From the NCBI RefSeq assembly GCF_000204415.1, contig NC_015416.1, positions 62,001-126,000 of the forward strand: a stretch of 64,000 nt of DNA, written 5' to 3'. Every line of letters begins with the position of its first letter. The first letter of the stretch is position 1. Source of the DNA: Methanothrix soehngenii GP6. Lineage in GTDB: Archaea; Halobacteriota; Methanosarcinia; Methanotrichales; Methanotrichaceae. A program made the position numbers and the translations under genes. The notes under the pieces are model-generated. The model saw only the letters and a list, made by a program, of their open reading frames with translations. It did not search any database and had not been told where the DNA came from. This document shows positions 9,188 to 17,710 of this stretch, one piece after another.

Positions 9188-9688
9188 CTAAAGGCGGGCC
9201 TTCATGATAAATGCTGCCTCTCCATCGGAGTAGTAAGAGGGACAGATGCCTCTTATCTGAAATCCCAGGTTGGAATAAAGAGATTGAGCCTTCCTGTTGC
9301 TGACTCTTACCTCAAGAGTAGCACCCAGTGCTCCTAAATTGCGGAAGGACTTGAGGACGGCCAGCATCAGCCTCATGCCTATCCCTCGGCCCTGATATCG
9401 CGGCCTTATTGCCAGCCAGAAGACCCGACCTTCGAAGGGAGCATGCTTGAATCCCAGGACGAAGCCTGCCAGTTCCCCGTTCACCTTTGCGGCAAGTGTT
9501 GTGGCAGGATGGTACTCGTAAAAAGCGGCGAATATGTTCGGGTCATAGCCTCCAAAGACCTCTCGGTCGATCTCTAGAGCTGCATTTAAATCACTGGCAC
9601 TCATTCTCCTTATGATCACCGCATCTTTCAGGACCGCTTCTTTTATGCCGTCATCATGCTGCCTTTCGAATAGCTCCTCTGGCCACAT
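9188..9688 (-). CDS. GNAT family N-acetyltransferase (RimI-like)
   Basis: A single 166-residue acetyltransferase domain. It shows the acetyl-CoA binding signature RPRYQGRGIGMRLM (about residues 94-107), preceded by the beta-4 strand VFWLAI and followed by the LEVRVSNRKAQSLYSNLGF segment that ends most RimI-type domains. Such proteins move an acetyl group from acetyl-CoA to an amine, often a protein N-terminus. The substrate cannot be read from sequence. It converges on radB and borders the start of the defence island, so it probably marks the conserved side of the boundary. Confidence 0.85.
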   Translation of the reverse strand: MWPEELFERQHDDGIKEAVLKDAVIIRRMSASDLNAALEIDREVFGGYDPNIFAAFYEYHPATTLAAKVNGELAGFVLGFKHAPFEGRVFWLAIRPRYQGRGIGMRLMLAVLKSFRNLGALGATLEVRVSNRKAQSLYSNLGFQIRGICPSYYSDGEAAFIMKARL

Positions 9689-9825
9689 TATACCATTGCC
9701 TGAGATTTTTCAACGGAAATAGTTTATCCGAAGGAGGTGGCATCTGTTTGTAGAGGAGAGCGCCCACGGAACAGCTTCAATAAGGCAAACGAAGAATCGG
9801 ATCTCAACTATTTCTGCTCCGGCCG

Positions 9826-10029
9826 TTGAGTGTTCTTCAGGCACACCGACGGGCCATGCGCTTTATGTACTTCGAGCTAGACTATGGCCGCGATGCCGCA
9901 GAAATCATGAAGTACAACAGGAACGGCCAGAATTCCCTGATGATGTTCAAGCTGGGAAGGAAAGGCAATTGGAGCAAAAGCTTCATAGTAATAATTACAG
10001 ACTCAATCTTTGAGGAGCTGGGGATTTGA
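9826..10029 (+). CDS. Small unrecognised ORF ending in an hsdM-like tail
   Basis: Sixty-seven residues from a TTG at 9826 (an ATG at 9856 would give 57). No family is recognised. Its last codons read FEELGI followed by TGA, and that 21-base end matches the end of the hsdM remnant at 11189-11209 at 18 of 21 positions. The stop overlaps the TTG start of the DUF1016 gene by four bases. It may be a decayed gene joined to an hsdM 3' end, retained as a translational lead-in. Whether a protein is made is uncertain. Confidence 0.35.
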   Translation: MSVLQAHRRAMRFMYFELDYGRDAAEIMKYNRNGQNSLMMFKLGRKGNWSKSFIVIITDSIFEELGI

Positions 10030-11129
10030 AGGACGAGGAGCGAAGTTATCGTGGGCAACTGCATGACGACGCATCTTTTCCGGTGGCAGCAGGACATAAA
10101 GAGATGCCAGAAAGCTATGCCGTGTTCATTGGTGAGATCAAAGAACGCATACAGAAGGAACGTTTGCGCGTGGTCATGTCCGCCAACTCCTCGATGGTGC
10201 TTCTTTATTGGGACATCGGGCGGACTATCATTGATCGTCAGGAAAAGGAAGGATGGGGGGCAAAGGTCATTGACCGGCTTTCAGCAGATCTGCGAGAGGC
10301 ATTTCCTGACATGCAGGGGCTATCGCCAAGAAATCTGAAATACATGCGCGCATTTGCTGCTGCGTGGCCCGACCGGGAGATTGTGCAAGAGGTGCTTGCA
10401 CAAATCACTTGGTATCATAATATTGCTCTTCTGGAAAAGGTAGCAGATTCACAAGTCCGCCTCTGGTATGCGAAGAAAGGACTGGAAGAAGGCTGGAGCC
10501 GCAGTGTACTGGTAATGCAGATCGAACGCAAGCTACATGACCGGCAGGGCAAGGCACTAAACAATTTTAACCTCACACTGCTGCCTGGCGATTCCGATAT
10601 GGCCGCTCAGATATTCAAAGATCCATATCTGTTTGACTTCCTTGGAACTGCCGATCCACGCCGGGAGCGAGAAGTGGAAAAAGGGCTGATAGACCACATC
10701 CAGCGCTTCCTCCTGGAGCTTGGAGAAGGATTTGCCTTTGTGGGAAGACAGGTTCACCTCGAATTCGCAACTAAGGACTATTACCTTGACCTATTATTTT
10801 ATCATCTGAAGTTGCGCTCCTACGTAGTGGTTGAATTGAAATCTGTTTCTTTTGATCCCGGATTTGTGGGAACTCTTAACATGTATCTTTCAGCGGTTGA
10901 TGATTTGCTCCGCCACCCAGATGATAAACCAAGCATTGGACTCCTGTTATGCCGCAAAGGAAGCAGGATCGAGGTCGAATACGCCCTGCGTGGAATCCAA
11001 AAGCCGATGGGTGTTGCAGGCTGGGAGACAAAGCTTGTGAAGACTCTGCCTGAAGAGCTGCAGAGCAAACTGCCAAGCGTGGCCGAGATCGAGGCTGAAC
11101 TGACCTGGGATGAAAATGAAGGGGCCTGA
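10026..11129 (+). CDS. DUF1016/YhcG-type PD-(D/E)XK nuclease domain protein
   Basis: The 367-residue protein has an N-terminal DUF1016_N region (about 30-180, VLLYWDIGRTIIDRQ and GLSPRNLKYMRAFA) and a C-terminal nuclease-like fold (about 200-345). There YYLDLLFYH supplies the Asp (around residue 252) and VVVELK the E-x-K pair (around 268-270), so the catalytic set looks intact. Family members are common passengers of Type I restriction loci. The TTG start at 10026 overlaps the preceding stop, which suggests coupled translation; the ATG at 10104 (MPESYAVF) is the alternative. It is followed by an hsdM 3' remnant and hsdS. A role in degrading or nicking foreign DNA is inference. Confidence 0.85.
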   Translation: MKDEERSYRGQLHDDASFPVAAGHKEMPESYAVFIGEIKERIQKERLRVVMSANSSMVLLYWDIGRTIIDRQEKEGWGAKVIDRLSADLREAFPDMQGLSPRNLKYMRAFAAAWPDREIVQEVLAQITWYHNIALLEKVADSQVRLWYAKKGLEEGWSRSVLVMQIERKLHDRQGKALNNFNLTLLPGDSDMAAQIFKDPYLFDFLGTADPRREREVEKGLIDHIQRFLLELGEGFAFVGRQVHLEFATKDYYLDLLFYHLKLRSYVVVELKSVSFDPGFVGTLNMYLSAVDDLLRHPDDKPSIGLLLCRKGSRIEVEYALRGIQKPMGVAGWETKLVKTLPEELQSKLPSVAEIEAELTWDENEGA

Positions 11130-11161
11130 CCTCATGGAAGAGGAACAATCCAGGGGGAGTG

Positions 11162-11209
11162 CGACCAGCTTCGAAGATCAAGAAATACTTCGAGGAGCTG
11201 GGGGTATGA
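11162..11209 (+). pseudogene. 3' remnant of hsdM (Type I methylase C-terminus)
   Basis: In the frame that ends with the TGA at 11207-11209 the sequence reads RPASKIKKYFEELGV and stop, a typical HsdM C-terminal helix. The stop overlaps the hsdS ATG at 11206 (ATGA), which is the usual hsdM/hsdS junction. The same frame hits a stop at 11111, so no methylase precedes it; the DUF1016 gene occupies that place instead. Identification rests on about 15 residues plus position. Confidence 0.55.
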
Positions 11210-12444
11210 GCTGGCCTCGCAAGAAGCTTGAGTTGCTTGCTGCTGATGAGCCTTACTCTTTTGTTGGGGGTCCGTTTGGCTCGAAACTTACTTCGCGTGA
11301 TTATTCTGATCAAGGTATTCCTGTGATTCGGGGATCCAATCTAAACAACGGTCGTTTCCTAGATATGAACGAATTCGTTTACGTCTCCGATTCAAAAGTC
11401 CGCAAGGACCTATCCGGCAATCTTGCTAAACCAGGTGACTTAGTTTTCACACAGCGTGGTACCCTTGGCCAAGTAGCAATCATTCCAAAAGAAGGTATAT
11501 CAGATCGATATGTTGTTTCCCAGAGTCAAATGAAGCTGACTGTTGACGACACCAAAGCAGACCAATTCTTTCTGTACTACTATTTTTCCAGCCGTGAAGT
11601 CATTGATAGGATTACGAATTTTACGTCCTCATCTGGTGTTCCCCATATCAATTTGACAGTGCTTCGCAATTTTGAGATTCCGGTTCCTCCACTTGAGATC
11701 CAGAAGTCAATCGCCTCCATCCTTTCCGCCTACGACGACCTGATCGAGAACAACCGGCGGCGCATACAGCTGCTGGAGCAGGCGGCGCGGCTGCTCTACA
11801 GGGAGTGGTTCGTGCACCTGCGCTTCCCCGGCCACGAGCACGTCAGGATTATGGACGGGGTGCCGGAGGGGTGGGAGAGAAAGACCGCATTTGATGAAAT
11901 GGATATTCTGAGCGGCGGGACACCGAAGACAGGCGTACCGGACTATTGGAATGGCGACATACCTTTCTTCACCCCAAAGGACTCCATGGATTATGCATAT
12001 GCTCTCGCCACGGAAAAGCGATTAACTGAGGAGGGTCTTCGCAACTGCAACAGCAAGTTATACCCCAAAGACACCATATTTATCACAGCACGGGGGACGG
12101 TGGGAAAGATCAATCTCGCCCAGACTGCAATGGCTATGAATCAATCGTGTTATGCTCTGATTGGGAAACCTCCCCTCAATCAATACTACCTATATTTTGC
12201 ACTCGTTGATGGAGTGGAACAATTCAGGAGTCGTGCGGTTGGAGCGGTGTTTGATGCAATCATTCGCGAGACATTCAATCAGATTCCATTCATTGTTCCC
12301 GATGACAAGATCATTCAATCATTCACAGAGCATGTAGTCCCAATAATTAAGCAGATAGATGTTCTATCGACAGAGATAAGAATGCTTACCCAAGCCCGCG
12401 ACTTGCTATTGCCACGCTTGATGAATGGAGAGATCAAGATATGA
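11206..12444 (+). CDS. hsdS: Type I restriction enzyme specificity subunit HsdS
   Basis: The start is the ATG at 11206 (MSWPRKKLELL). A longer frame from 11110 only translates the hsdM remnant out of frame. The 412-residue protein has two target-recognition domains, each followed by helical conserved regions: TRD1 to about residue 165, central coiled region with SILSAYDDLIENNRRR and LLYREWFVHLRFPG (about 165-215), TRD2, then a C-terminal helix ending LLLPRLMNGEIKI. HsdS selects the DNA sequence for the HsdM/HsdR complex. The central conserved region is strikingly GC-rich (about 11720-11880) while both TRDs are AT-richer, as expected when TRDs are exchanged by recombination. It overlaps the SIR2 gene by 4 bases. 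Confidence 0.9.
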   Translation: MSWPRKKLELLAADEPYSFVGGPFGSKLTSRDYSDQGIPVIRGSNLNNGRFLDMNEFVYVSDSKVRKDLSGNLAKPGDLVFTQRGTLGQVAIIPKEGISDRYVVSQSQMKLTVDDTKADQFFLYYYFSSREVIDRITNFTSSSGVPHINLTVLRNFEIPVPPLEIQKSIASILSAYDDLIENNRRRIQLLEQAARLLYREWFVHLRFPGHEHVRIMDGVPEGWERKTAFDEMDILSGGTPKTGVPDYWNGDIPFFTPKDSMDYAYALATEKRLTEEGLRNCNSKLYPKDTIFITARGTVGKINLAQTAMAMNQSCYALIGKPPLNQYYLYFALVDGVEQFRSRAVGAVFDAIIRETFNQIPFIVPDDKIIQSFTEHVVPIIKQIDVLSTEIRMLTQARDLLLPRLMNGEIKI

Positions 12445-13766
12445 GTAAGATAATGCAGATTGAGTCCAATAAAGCGTCAATAAAAAGTTCTTCAGAAGCA
12501 ACAGAGAAGCAGATACCCAAATCGACTGCTGGTATCTTGAAGTTCCTTGCCCCGTCTCAAATCAATTGGCAGGAGATTCGCCCAGACACAGCTAGAATTT
12601 CTGATAAAAATAAGAAAAATGAAATAGATGGTAAGGCCAAAGAAGCTAAAAGAACTCTTGACGAAATGCTTCTTTCTTCTCTCCAGATGTCCAATTTAGT
12701 GATATTATCTGGAAGTGGAACATCACTTGGAGATGTCGGTGGCCCTTCCATGAAGGATTTATGGAATTATGCGATAAATAATGAGTTAAATGGGCCTAAT
12801 GAGAAAGCCATAAAAATTATGAATAAGGTCAATTTTGTTGAGGAGAAGGAAGGTAAAAATATCGAAGCGTTCCTATCTCAATGTGAAGCCTATCTTCAGG
12901 TAAAAGAGGACAAGAAGGTACGTGATTTTGTCGAGCATTGCAAAAGAGTCATACTCGATAAATGCAGTGAATTCTTGAAAGATGAAAATGCAGGTGTATG
13001 GTTTGACGAAAAACTAGAAGGCCATTGCACCTTTCTGCACCGCCTTTCTCGTCGCAGGGTCCGTGATCCACGTTTAAAGGTATTTACAACCAATTACGAC
13101 TTATGTTTCGAACGGGCTGCAAGCTTACAAAGCCTTATTATAAATGATGGTTTTTCTTACACCCAGCCACGCATATTTGATCCTCGTTTTTTTGGATATG
13201 ATACAGTCAGACGCTCGCTAGCAGCCGCTGAACGTGGCGACTATTTAGAAGGTGTCTTTCATCTACTAAAGCTTCACGGATCGGTCAATTGGGCGCGAAG
13301 TAGTAATGGTAGGATCGAAGAGAAAAATAATCCGGAACCACCAGAAGCTTGCCTGATTTATCCTGCAAAAGGAAAGTATCAATTATCGTATATTCAGCCT
13401 CATCTAGAACTTATCTCCCAATATCTGACGAGTCTACGCGAGCCTAATACGTGCCTAATAGTCACGGGATTTGGATTCAATGATGATCACTTGTCTGAAC
13501 CCATCCTTGCGGCTGTAAAGATTAATCCCCGACTCCGTCTGATTGTAGTCGATTTCAAGGCAGAGGATTCTATTGAAAAACCATCTGAAGAGACAAGCAG
13601 ATATTGGAAAGAGTTTTCCACTCTCGCTAAAAACGGGGAAGACATTTGGTTTATCAATGCTTCGTTCAAGGATTTCGCCTCTCTTATCCCTGACCTCCGA
13701 TCACTCACTACTGCGCAACAGCTGGAGAAAGTGATCAAGAGAAGTTTAGGAGGCGCAAATGAGTGA
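12441..13766 (+). CDS. SIR2-domain defence protein (SIR2-HerA system)
   Basis: 441 residues. After an N-terminal Lys/Ser/Glu-rich extension of about 80 residues, the SIR2-like fold begins: LVILSGSGTSL (about 86-96, replacing the GAGxS nucleotide loop), VFTTNYDLCFE (about 214-224), LLKLHGSVNW (about 275-284) and LIVTGFGFNDDHL (about 339-351). These are the motifs of the SIR2 branch used in antiviral defence, whose members consume NAD+ once triggered rather than deacetylate proteins. The next gene is HerA, giving the known SIR2-HerA (Nezha-type) pair, in which a SIR2 ring docks on a HerA hexamer. Start ATG overlaps hsdS stop (ATGA); it overlaps HerA by 8 bases. Base composition is AT-richer than hsdR, consistent with separate acquisition. 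Activity here is inferred from family. Confidence 0.85.
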   Translation: MSKIMQIESNKASIKSSSEATEKQIPKSTAGILKFLAPSQINWQEIRPDTARISDKNKKNEIDGKAKEAKRTLDEMLLSSLQMSNLVILSGSGTSLGDVGGPSMKDLWNYAINNELNGPNEKAIKIMNKVNFVEEKEGKNIEAFLSQCEAYLQVKEDKKVRDFVEHCKRVILDKCSEFLKDENAGVWFDEKLEGHCTFLHRLSRRRVRDPRLKVFTTNYDLCFERAASLQSLIINDGFSYTQPRIFDPRFFGYDTVRRSLAAAERGDYLEGVFHLLKLHGSVNWARSSNGRIEEKNNPEPPEACLIYPAKGKYQLSYIQPHLELISQYLTSLREPNTCLIVTGFGFNDDHLSEPILAAVKINPRLRLIVVDFKAEDSIEKPSEETSRYWKEFSTLAKNGEDIWFINASFKDFASLIPDLRSLTTAQQLEKVIKRSLGGANE

Positions 13767-15501
13767 TTTAGATGAACGCCTCCGAAGACTTGCTCAAAAA
13801 GGCATCCTACGCCCGGAGCTGCGCGTGGGTGTAGTGTCATTTGTCAAGTCCTATGTCGCTCATATAAATCTTCGTGATGCTGGAAACCCAAGCGGGACAC
13901 ATTTCGAGGGTGGGCGCTACGGGAAAGGTGAAGTAGGTGAGTTTATTTTAGTTGAGGGACAGCGAAGCATTCTCTTGGGAAGGATTATGGAAGTGCGGCT
14001 GCCTGACGGGGAACGCCAAATCATTGGTCAGGACTATGCTGGATCTAATGAGTTGGATGCAATCGGCCATATTCAACTGCTAGGATCTATTTCAATGGTA
14101 GATTTTCACTTTACTGCAGGTGTCGATACTTATCCGCGTCTTGGGGACCGAGTTTATGCAGCCCCACATCAACTTATTGCCTTGATCCCCTATTTAATGA
14201 TAAGAACGGGGGATGGCGATACTCCTGTTCAGCTGGAGTTGGGCGCTGTGGGAGATGCGAATGAAAGCAAAGTCAGCATCACGCCGGAAAAGCTATTTGG
14301 TCGTCATTGTGCCATCCTCGGCGCCACAGGTGGCGGTAAGAGTTGGACAACGGCACGCATAATTGAAGAATGCATCAAACACAAGGGTAAGATCATCCTC
14401 TTGGATGCAACTGGGGAATATGGAGAGTTTAGTGGTGATGAAGTAATGCATTGCTATTTGGGAATGCCTGTGTATAAGCCAGAGACTTCTATTGCCTGTT
14501 CTTTACCACCAACCAGCTTTCAGGAATCCGATTTTATGGCATTATTCCTGCCTTCCGGCAAAGTCCAGGGTCCAAAATTGAGGGAAGCAATCCGGAGTCT
14601 TCGCCTGGCAATGCTATGTCCTGAATTAGCGGAAGGGGGGCTAATTTTTAAGGCTAATAAATCCAAGATCGATATCAACCAAAGGCTATCTGAAGAAGCT
14701 ATTGGCGAGAGAGTAGACAATCCAAACCAGGGGTTTGATGTGACTCTTCTTGCAAGGCAAATCGAGCAAGAATGTGTCTATCCAACCGAGTTTGGAAAAA
14801 ATTCGCAGAAATGGGGAAATTATGACAGTAGTAGTTATTCATATTGTCTTTCGCTAATAATCCGAATAAATGCCGTGATTTCATCGGCTGCCTATGAATG
14901 CGTATTTGGAAGAAGTACTGATAAGGCAATCACGGATGCAATCTCCGAATTTCTTAGAGAAGACCAAAGACTCCTTTGTATTTGTTTGAGCGGGATTCAG
15001 CACGAATTCAATGCAAGAGAGATCATTGCAAATACGATCGGCCGTTATCTCTTATACCTTGCGCGAAAAGGTGACTTCAAAGCAAATCCTGCGGTGGTTG
15101 TCGTGGATGAAGCTCATCATTTTCTTGGTCGTCAGATCGGATCTGAAGATATGTTCTCGCGATTGGATGCCTTTGAGCTGATCGCCAAGGAAGGGCGAAA
15201 ATTCGGTTTGTGTATTTGCCTGGCTACACAACGACCTCGTGATATTACGGAAGGCGTCCTAAGTCAAATGGGAACTTTGGTCGTCCACCGACTTACAAAT
15301 GATAGAGATCGAGAAATAGTAGAGAGGGCATGTGGAGAAATTGATCTCTCAGCATCCTCATTTTTGCCGAATCTCCAGCCTGGTGAAGCAGCTATCATTG
15401 GTATTGATTTCCCCTTTCCGCTTGCAATCCGGATAAACAAGCCATCTTATCGGCCACGGTCCGACGGACCAAATTATCAGAAGCACTGGAAGGCAGAATG
15501 A
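13759..15501 (+). CDS. HerA-type DNA translocase/ATPase (SIR2-HerA partner)
   Basis: 580 residues. An N-terminal beta-barrel HAS domain (to about 170) is followed by the FtsK/HerA-type ATPase: Walker A ILGATGGGKSWTTARI (about 185-200), then LLDATGEYGEFS, a long helical insertion, Walker B AVVVVDEAHHF (about 445-455), the sensor CLATQRPRDI and the RLTNDRDREIV segment. HerA proteins form hexamers; in SIR2-HerA defence the ATPase partners the NADase and can act on DNA. It starts 8 bases inside the SIR2 gene and its TGA overlaps the start of an hsdR 5' remnant. No NurA nuclease is nearby, which argues against the housekeeping end-resection role and for defence. Confidence 0.87.
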   Translation: MSDLDERLRRLAQKGILRPELRVGVVSFVKSYVAHINLRDAGNPSGTHFEGGRYGKGEVGEFILVEGQRSILLGRIMEVRLPDGERQIIGQDYAGSNELDAIGHIQLLGSISMVDFHFTAGVDTYPRLGDRVYAAPHQLIALIPYLMIRTGDGDTPVQLELGAVGDANESKVSITPEKLFGRHCAILGATGGGKSWTTARIIEECIKHKGKIILLDATGEYGEFSGDEVMHCYLGMPVYKPETSIACSLPPTSFQESDFMALFLPSGKVQGPKLREAIRSLRLAMLCPELAEGGLIFKANKSKIDINQRLSEEAIGERVDNPNQGFDVTLLARQIEQECVYPTEFGKNSQKWGNYDSSSYSYCLSLIIRINAVISSAAYECVFGRSTDKAITDAISEFLREDQRLLCICLSGIQHEFNAREIIANTIGRYLLYLARKGDFKANPAVVVVDEAHHFLGRQIGSEDMFSRLDAFELIAKEGRKFGLCICLATQRPRDITEGVLSQMGTLVVHRLTNDRDREIVERACGEIDLSASSFLPNLQPGEAAIIGIDFPFPLAIRINKPSYRPRSDGPNYQKHWKAE

Positions 15502-15611
15502 GCATCTTTACTGAAGACACCCTCGTCCAGCAAACCACCGCCGATTATCTGGAGCTTCGGCTCGGCTGGAAGTCGTTCAGTGCAGATAACAAACAGGAAG
15601 TAAAGACATGA
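15498..15611 (+). pseudogene. 5' fragment of an hsdR gene (duplicate start)
   Basis: An ATG at 15498 opens a 37-codon frame, MSIFTEDTLVQQTTADYLE..., matching the start of the full hsdR at 17710 (MSTYTEDTLVQQTTADYLE...). The first 72 bases agree at 63 positions, with most differences silent or conservative, so the fragment comes from a related but different hsdR allele. Beyond codon 25 the similarity fades, and the frame ends at a TGA at 15609-15611. Both ends keep four-base ATGA overlaps: with the HerA stop and with the start of the DUF262 gene. It may now serve only as a coupling leader. Confidence 0.85.
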
Positions 15612-17710
15612 AAGCTACCGAAGCCAAGCTACTAGATTTTCTCAAGAAGTCACCGCAGTTTGTCATCCCGATATACCAGCGCACTTACAGCTGGACAGAG
15701 CGCGAGTGCCTCCAGCTCTGGGACGATATTCTGCGCACTGGCAGCAACGATGCCATTGCAGCGCACTTCATCGGCTCCATAGTCTATATCCAGAAAGGTC
15801 TCTACCAGATCTCCGGTATGTCGCCATTGCTAGTTATCGACGGTCAGCAACGCTTGACAACCTTGATGCTGATCATCGAGGCGTTGGCTCGAAATCTTGG
15901 TGAAACCGAGCCTGTGGACGGCTTCTCTGCTAAGAAGCTGCGTAACTATTACCTCCTTAATCCTCTAGAAGATGGGGAGCGTGCTTTCAAATTGCTGCTT
16001 GGGCAGACAGACAAGCAGAGTCTGCTCGCCCTTCTGCAGCAGAAACCTCTGCCGACAGAACCTTCTTTGCGCATCCAAGACAACTTTGCTTTCTTCGAGG
16101 AACACGTGCGTGCATTGGGCTTAGACCTTGCACCCCTGTGTAATGGACTTGCCAAGCTTGTCGTTGTGGACATTGCACTTAGCCGTGATAAGGACAACCC
16201 GCAGCTCATCTTCGAGAGCATGAACTCCACCGGTCGCGAACTGAGCCAGGCAGACCTCATTCGCAACTTCATCCTGATGGGTCTGGAGCCTGCTGACCAG
16301 ACCCGGCTCTACCTGGACCACTGGAGGCCAATGGAAGTCGCCTTCGGACAGGAGGCCTATGGCATCCAATTTGATAGCTTCATGCGTCACTATTTGACAT
16401 TCAAGACTGGCGAGATCCCTAAAGTTAAGGCCGTTTATGAGGCCTTCAAGGACCACGCTCGCGACCCAAAAGTGCAGTCCGCTGGCGTGGATTCACTGGT
16501 CAACGATATCCATACCTTCGCGGACTACTTTTGTGCTATGGCGCTCGGCAAAGAAAAGGACAAGCATCTAGCTATTGCCTTCCAAGATTTGCGTGAGCTT
16601 AAGGTGGATGTCGCTTATCCCTTCCTGCTAGAACTCTACCAAGACTATGCCAATGGCATTTTGCCCAAGTCAGATTTCATTCAGGCGGTGCGTCTTGTTG
16701 AGGCATATGTTTTCCGCCGCGTTGTGTGTGCCATCCCCACCAACTCTCTCAACAAGACGTTTGCCACATTTGGTCGAGCATTGAAGAAGGACCATTACCT
16801 AGAGAGCATCCAGGCGCATCTATTGAACTTGCCGTCCTATCGACGCCTCCCAGGTGATGAGGAGTTCAAGCGCGAACTAATGGTGCGGGATCTCTATAAC
16901 TTCCGCAGCCGATCTTACTGGCTGCGACGCCTGGAGAACCACGGACGAAATGAGCGCGTGCCAGTCGATGAATATACTATTGAGCACATCATGCCGCAGA
17001 ATGAGAATCTCCCTGTCAAATGGCGAGAGTCCCTCGGTCCGGATTGTCAGCGGGTCTGGGAAACATGGCTGCACACTTTAGGCAACCTTACACTGACCGG
17101 ATATAACTCCCGGTATAGCGACCACCCTTTTATTGAGAAGCGCGACATGGAGGGCGGTTTCAAAGAAAGCCCATTGCATCTTAATAAGGAGTTGGGTACG
17201 CTTGATGGCTGGAACGAGACAAAGATCAAACAGCGGGCGGAACGCTTAGCATTTCTGGCATGCGATGTATGGAGAGCACCAAATATATCTTCTGAGGTTT
17301 TGGCGAGCTATCGTCCGAGTGTCCCGAAGCCAGAAGTCTATACTATCGATGACCACATCCATCTCGCTGAGAACAGCCCTGTCCGGCCACTCTTCGATGC
17401 GTTCCGCAAGGAAGTGCTCGCGCTTGATCCATGCGTGACTGAGGAGTTTCTCAAATTGTATGTGGCCTACAAGGCCGAGACGAACTTTGTGGATGTAGTG
17501 CCTCAGGCAAAACGGCTTCGACTTTCATTGAACCTTCAATTTCATGAATTAAGCGATCCGAAAGGGCTAGCTAAAGATGTAACAAACATCGGACGGTGGG
17601 GAAATGGTGATGTGGAAGTCGGCCTCGTTAAGCTAGAGGAGTTGCCATACGTAATGGGCTTAGTACGCCAAGCCTTTGAGAAGCAGATAGGAAATGGATT
17701 CGAGCAATAA
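15608..17710 (+). CDS. GmrSD-like DUF262/DUF1524 restriction protein with C-terminal DUF5655
   Basis: 700 residues in three parts. The N-terminal DUF262 domain carries FVIPIYQRTYSW (about 18-29) and DGQQRLTTL (about 77-85), the ParB-like nucleotide-binding motif. DUF1524, an HNH nuclease, is seen at YTIEHIMPQN (about 456-465) with the downstream HTLGNLTLTGYNSRYSD and PFIEKR. The C-terminal 130 residues (from about HLAENSPVRPLFDAF) resemble DUF5655. DUF262-DUF1524 fusions are Type IV, modification-dependent restriction enzymes (GmrSD, BrxU) that attack phage DNA with modified bases, using NTP hydrolysis. Start overlaps the hsdR remnant stop (ATGA); its TAA shares a base with the hsdR ATG. Catalytic motifs look intact. 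Confidence 0.87.
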   Translation: MKATEAKLLDFLKKSPQFVIPIYQRTYSWTERECLQLWDDILRTGSNDAIAAHFIGSIVYIQKGLYQISGMSPLLVIDGQQRLTTLMLIIEALARNLGETEPVDGFSAKKLRNYYLLNPLEDGERAFKLLLGQTDKQSLLALLQQKPLPTEPSLRIQDNFAFFEEHVRALGLDLAPLCNGLAKLVVVDIALSRDKDNPQLIFESMNSTGRELSQADLIRNFILMGLEPADQTRLYLDHWRPMEVAFGQEAYGIQFDSFMRHYLTFKTGEIPKVKAVYEAFKDHARDPKVQSAGVDSLVNDIHTFADYFCAMALGKEKDKHLAIAFQDLRELKVDVAYPFLLELYQDYANGILPKSDFIQAVRLVEAYVFRRVVCAIPTNSLNKTFATFGRALKKDHYLESIQAHLLNLPSYRRLPGDEEFKRELMVRDLYNFRSRSYWLRRLENHGRNERVPVDEYTIEHIMPQNENLPVKWRESLGPDCQRVWETWLHTLGNLTLTGYNSRYSDHPFIEKRDMEGGFKESPLHLNKELGTLDGWNETKIKQRAERLAFLACDVWRAPNISSEVLASYRPSVPKPEVYTIDDHIHLAENSPVRPLFDAFRKEVLALDPCVTEEFLKLYVAYKAETNFVDVVPQAKRLRLSLNLQFHELSDPKGLAKDVTNIGRWGNGDVEVGLVKLEELPYVMGLVRQAFEKQIGNGFEQ

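Noticed and set aside
13759-15501. Housekeeping HerA of the HerA-NurA end-resection pair
   Set aside because: No nurA, mre11 or rad50 nearby, and the gene overlaps a SIR2 gene inside a restriction operon, so the defence assignment fits better.
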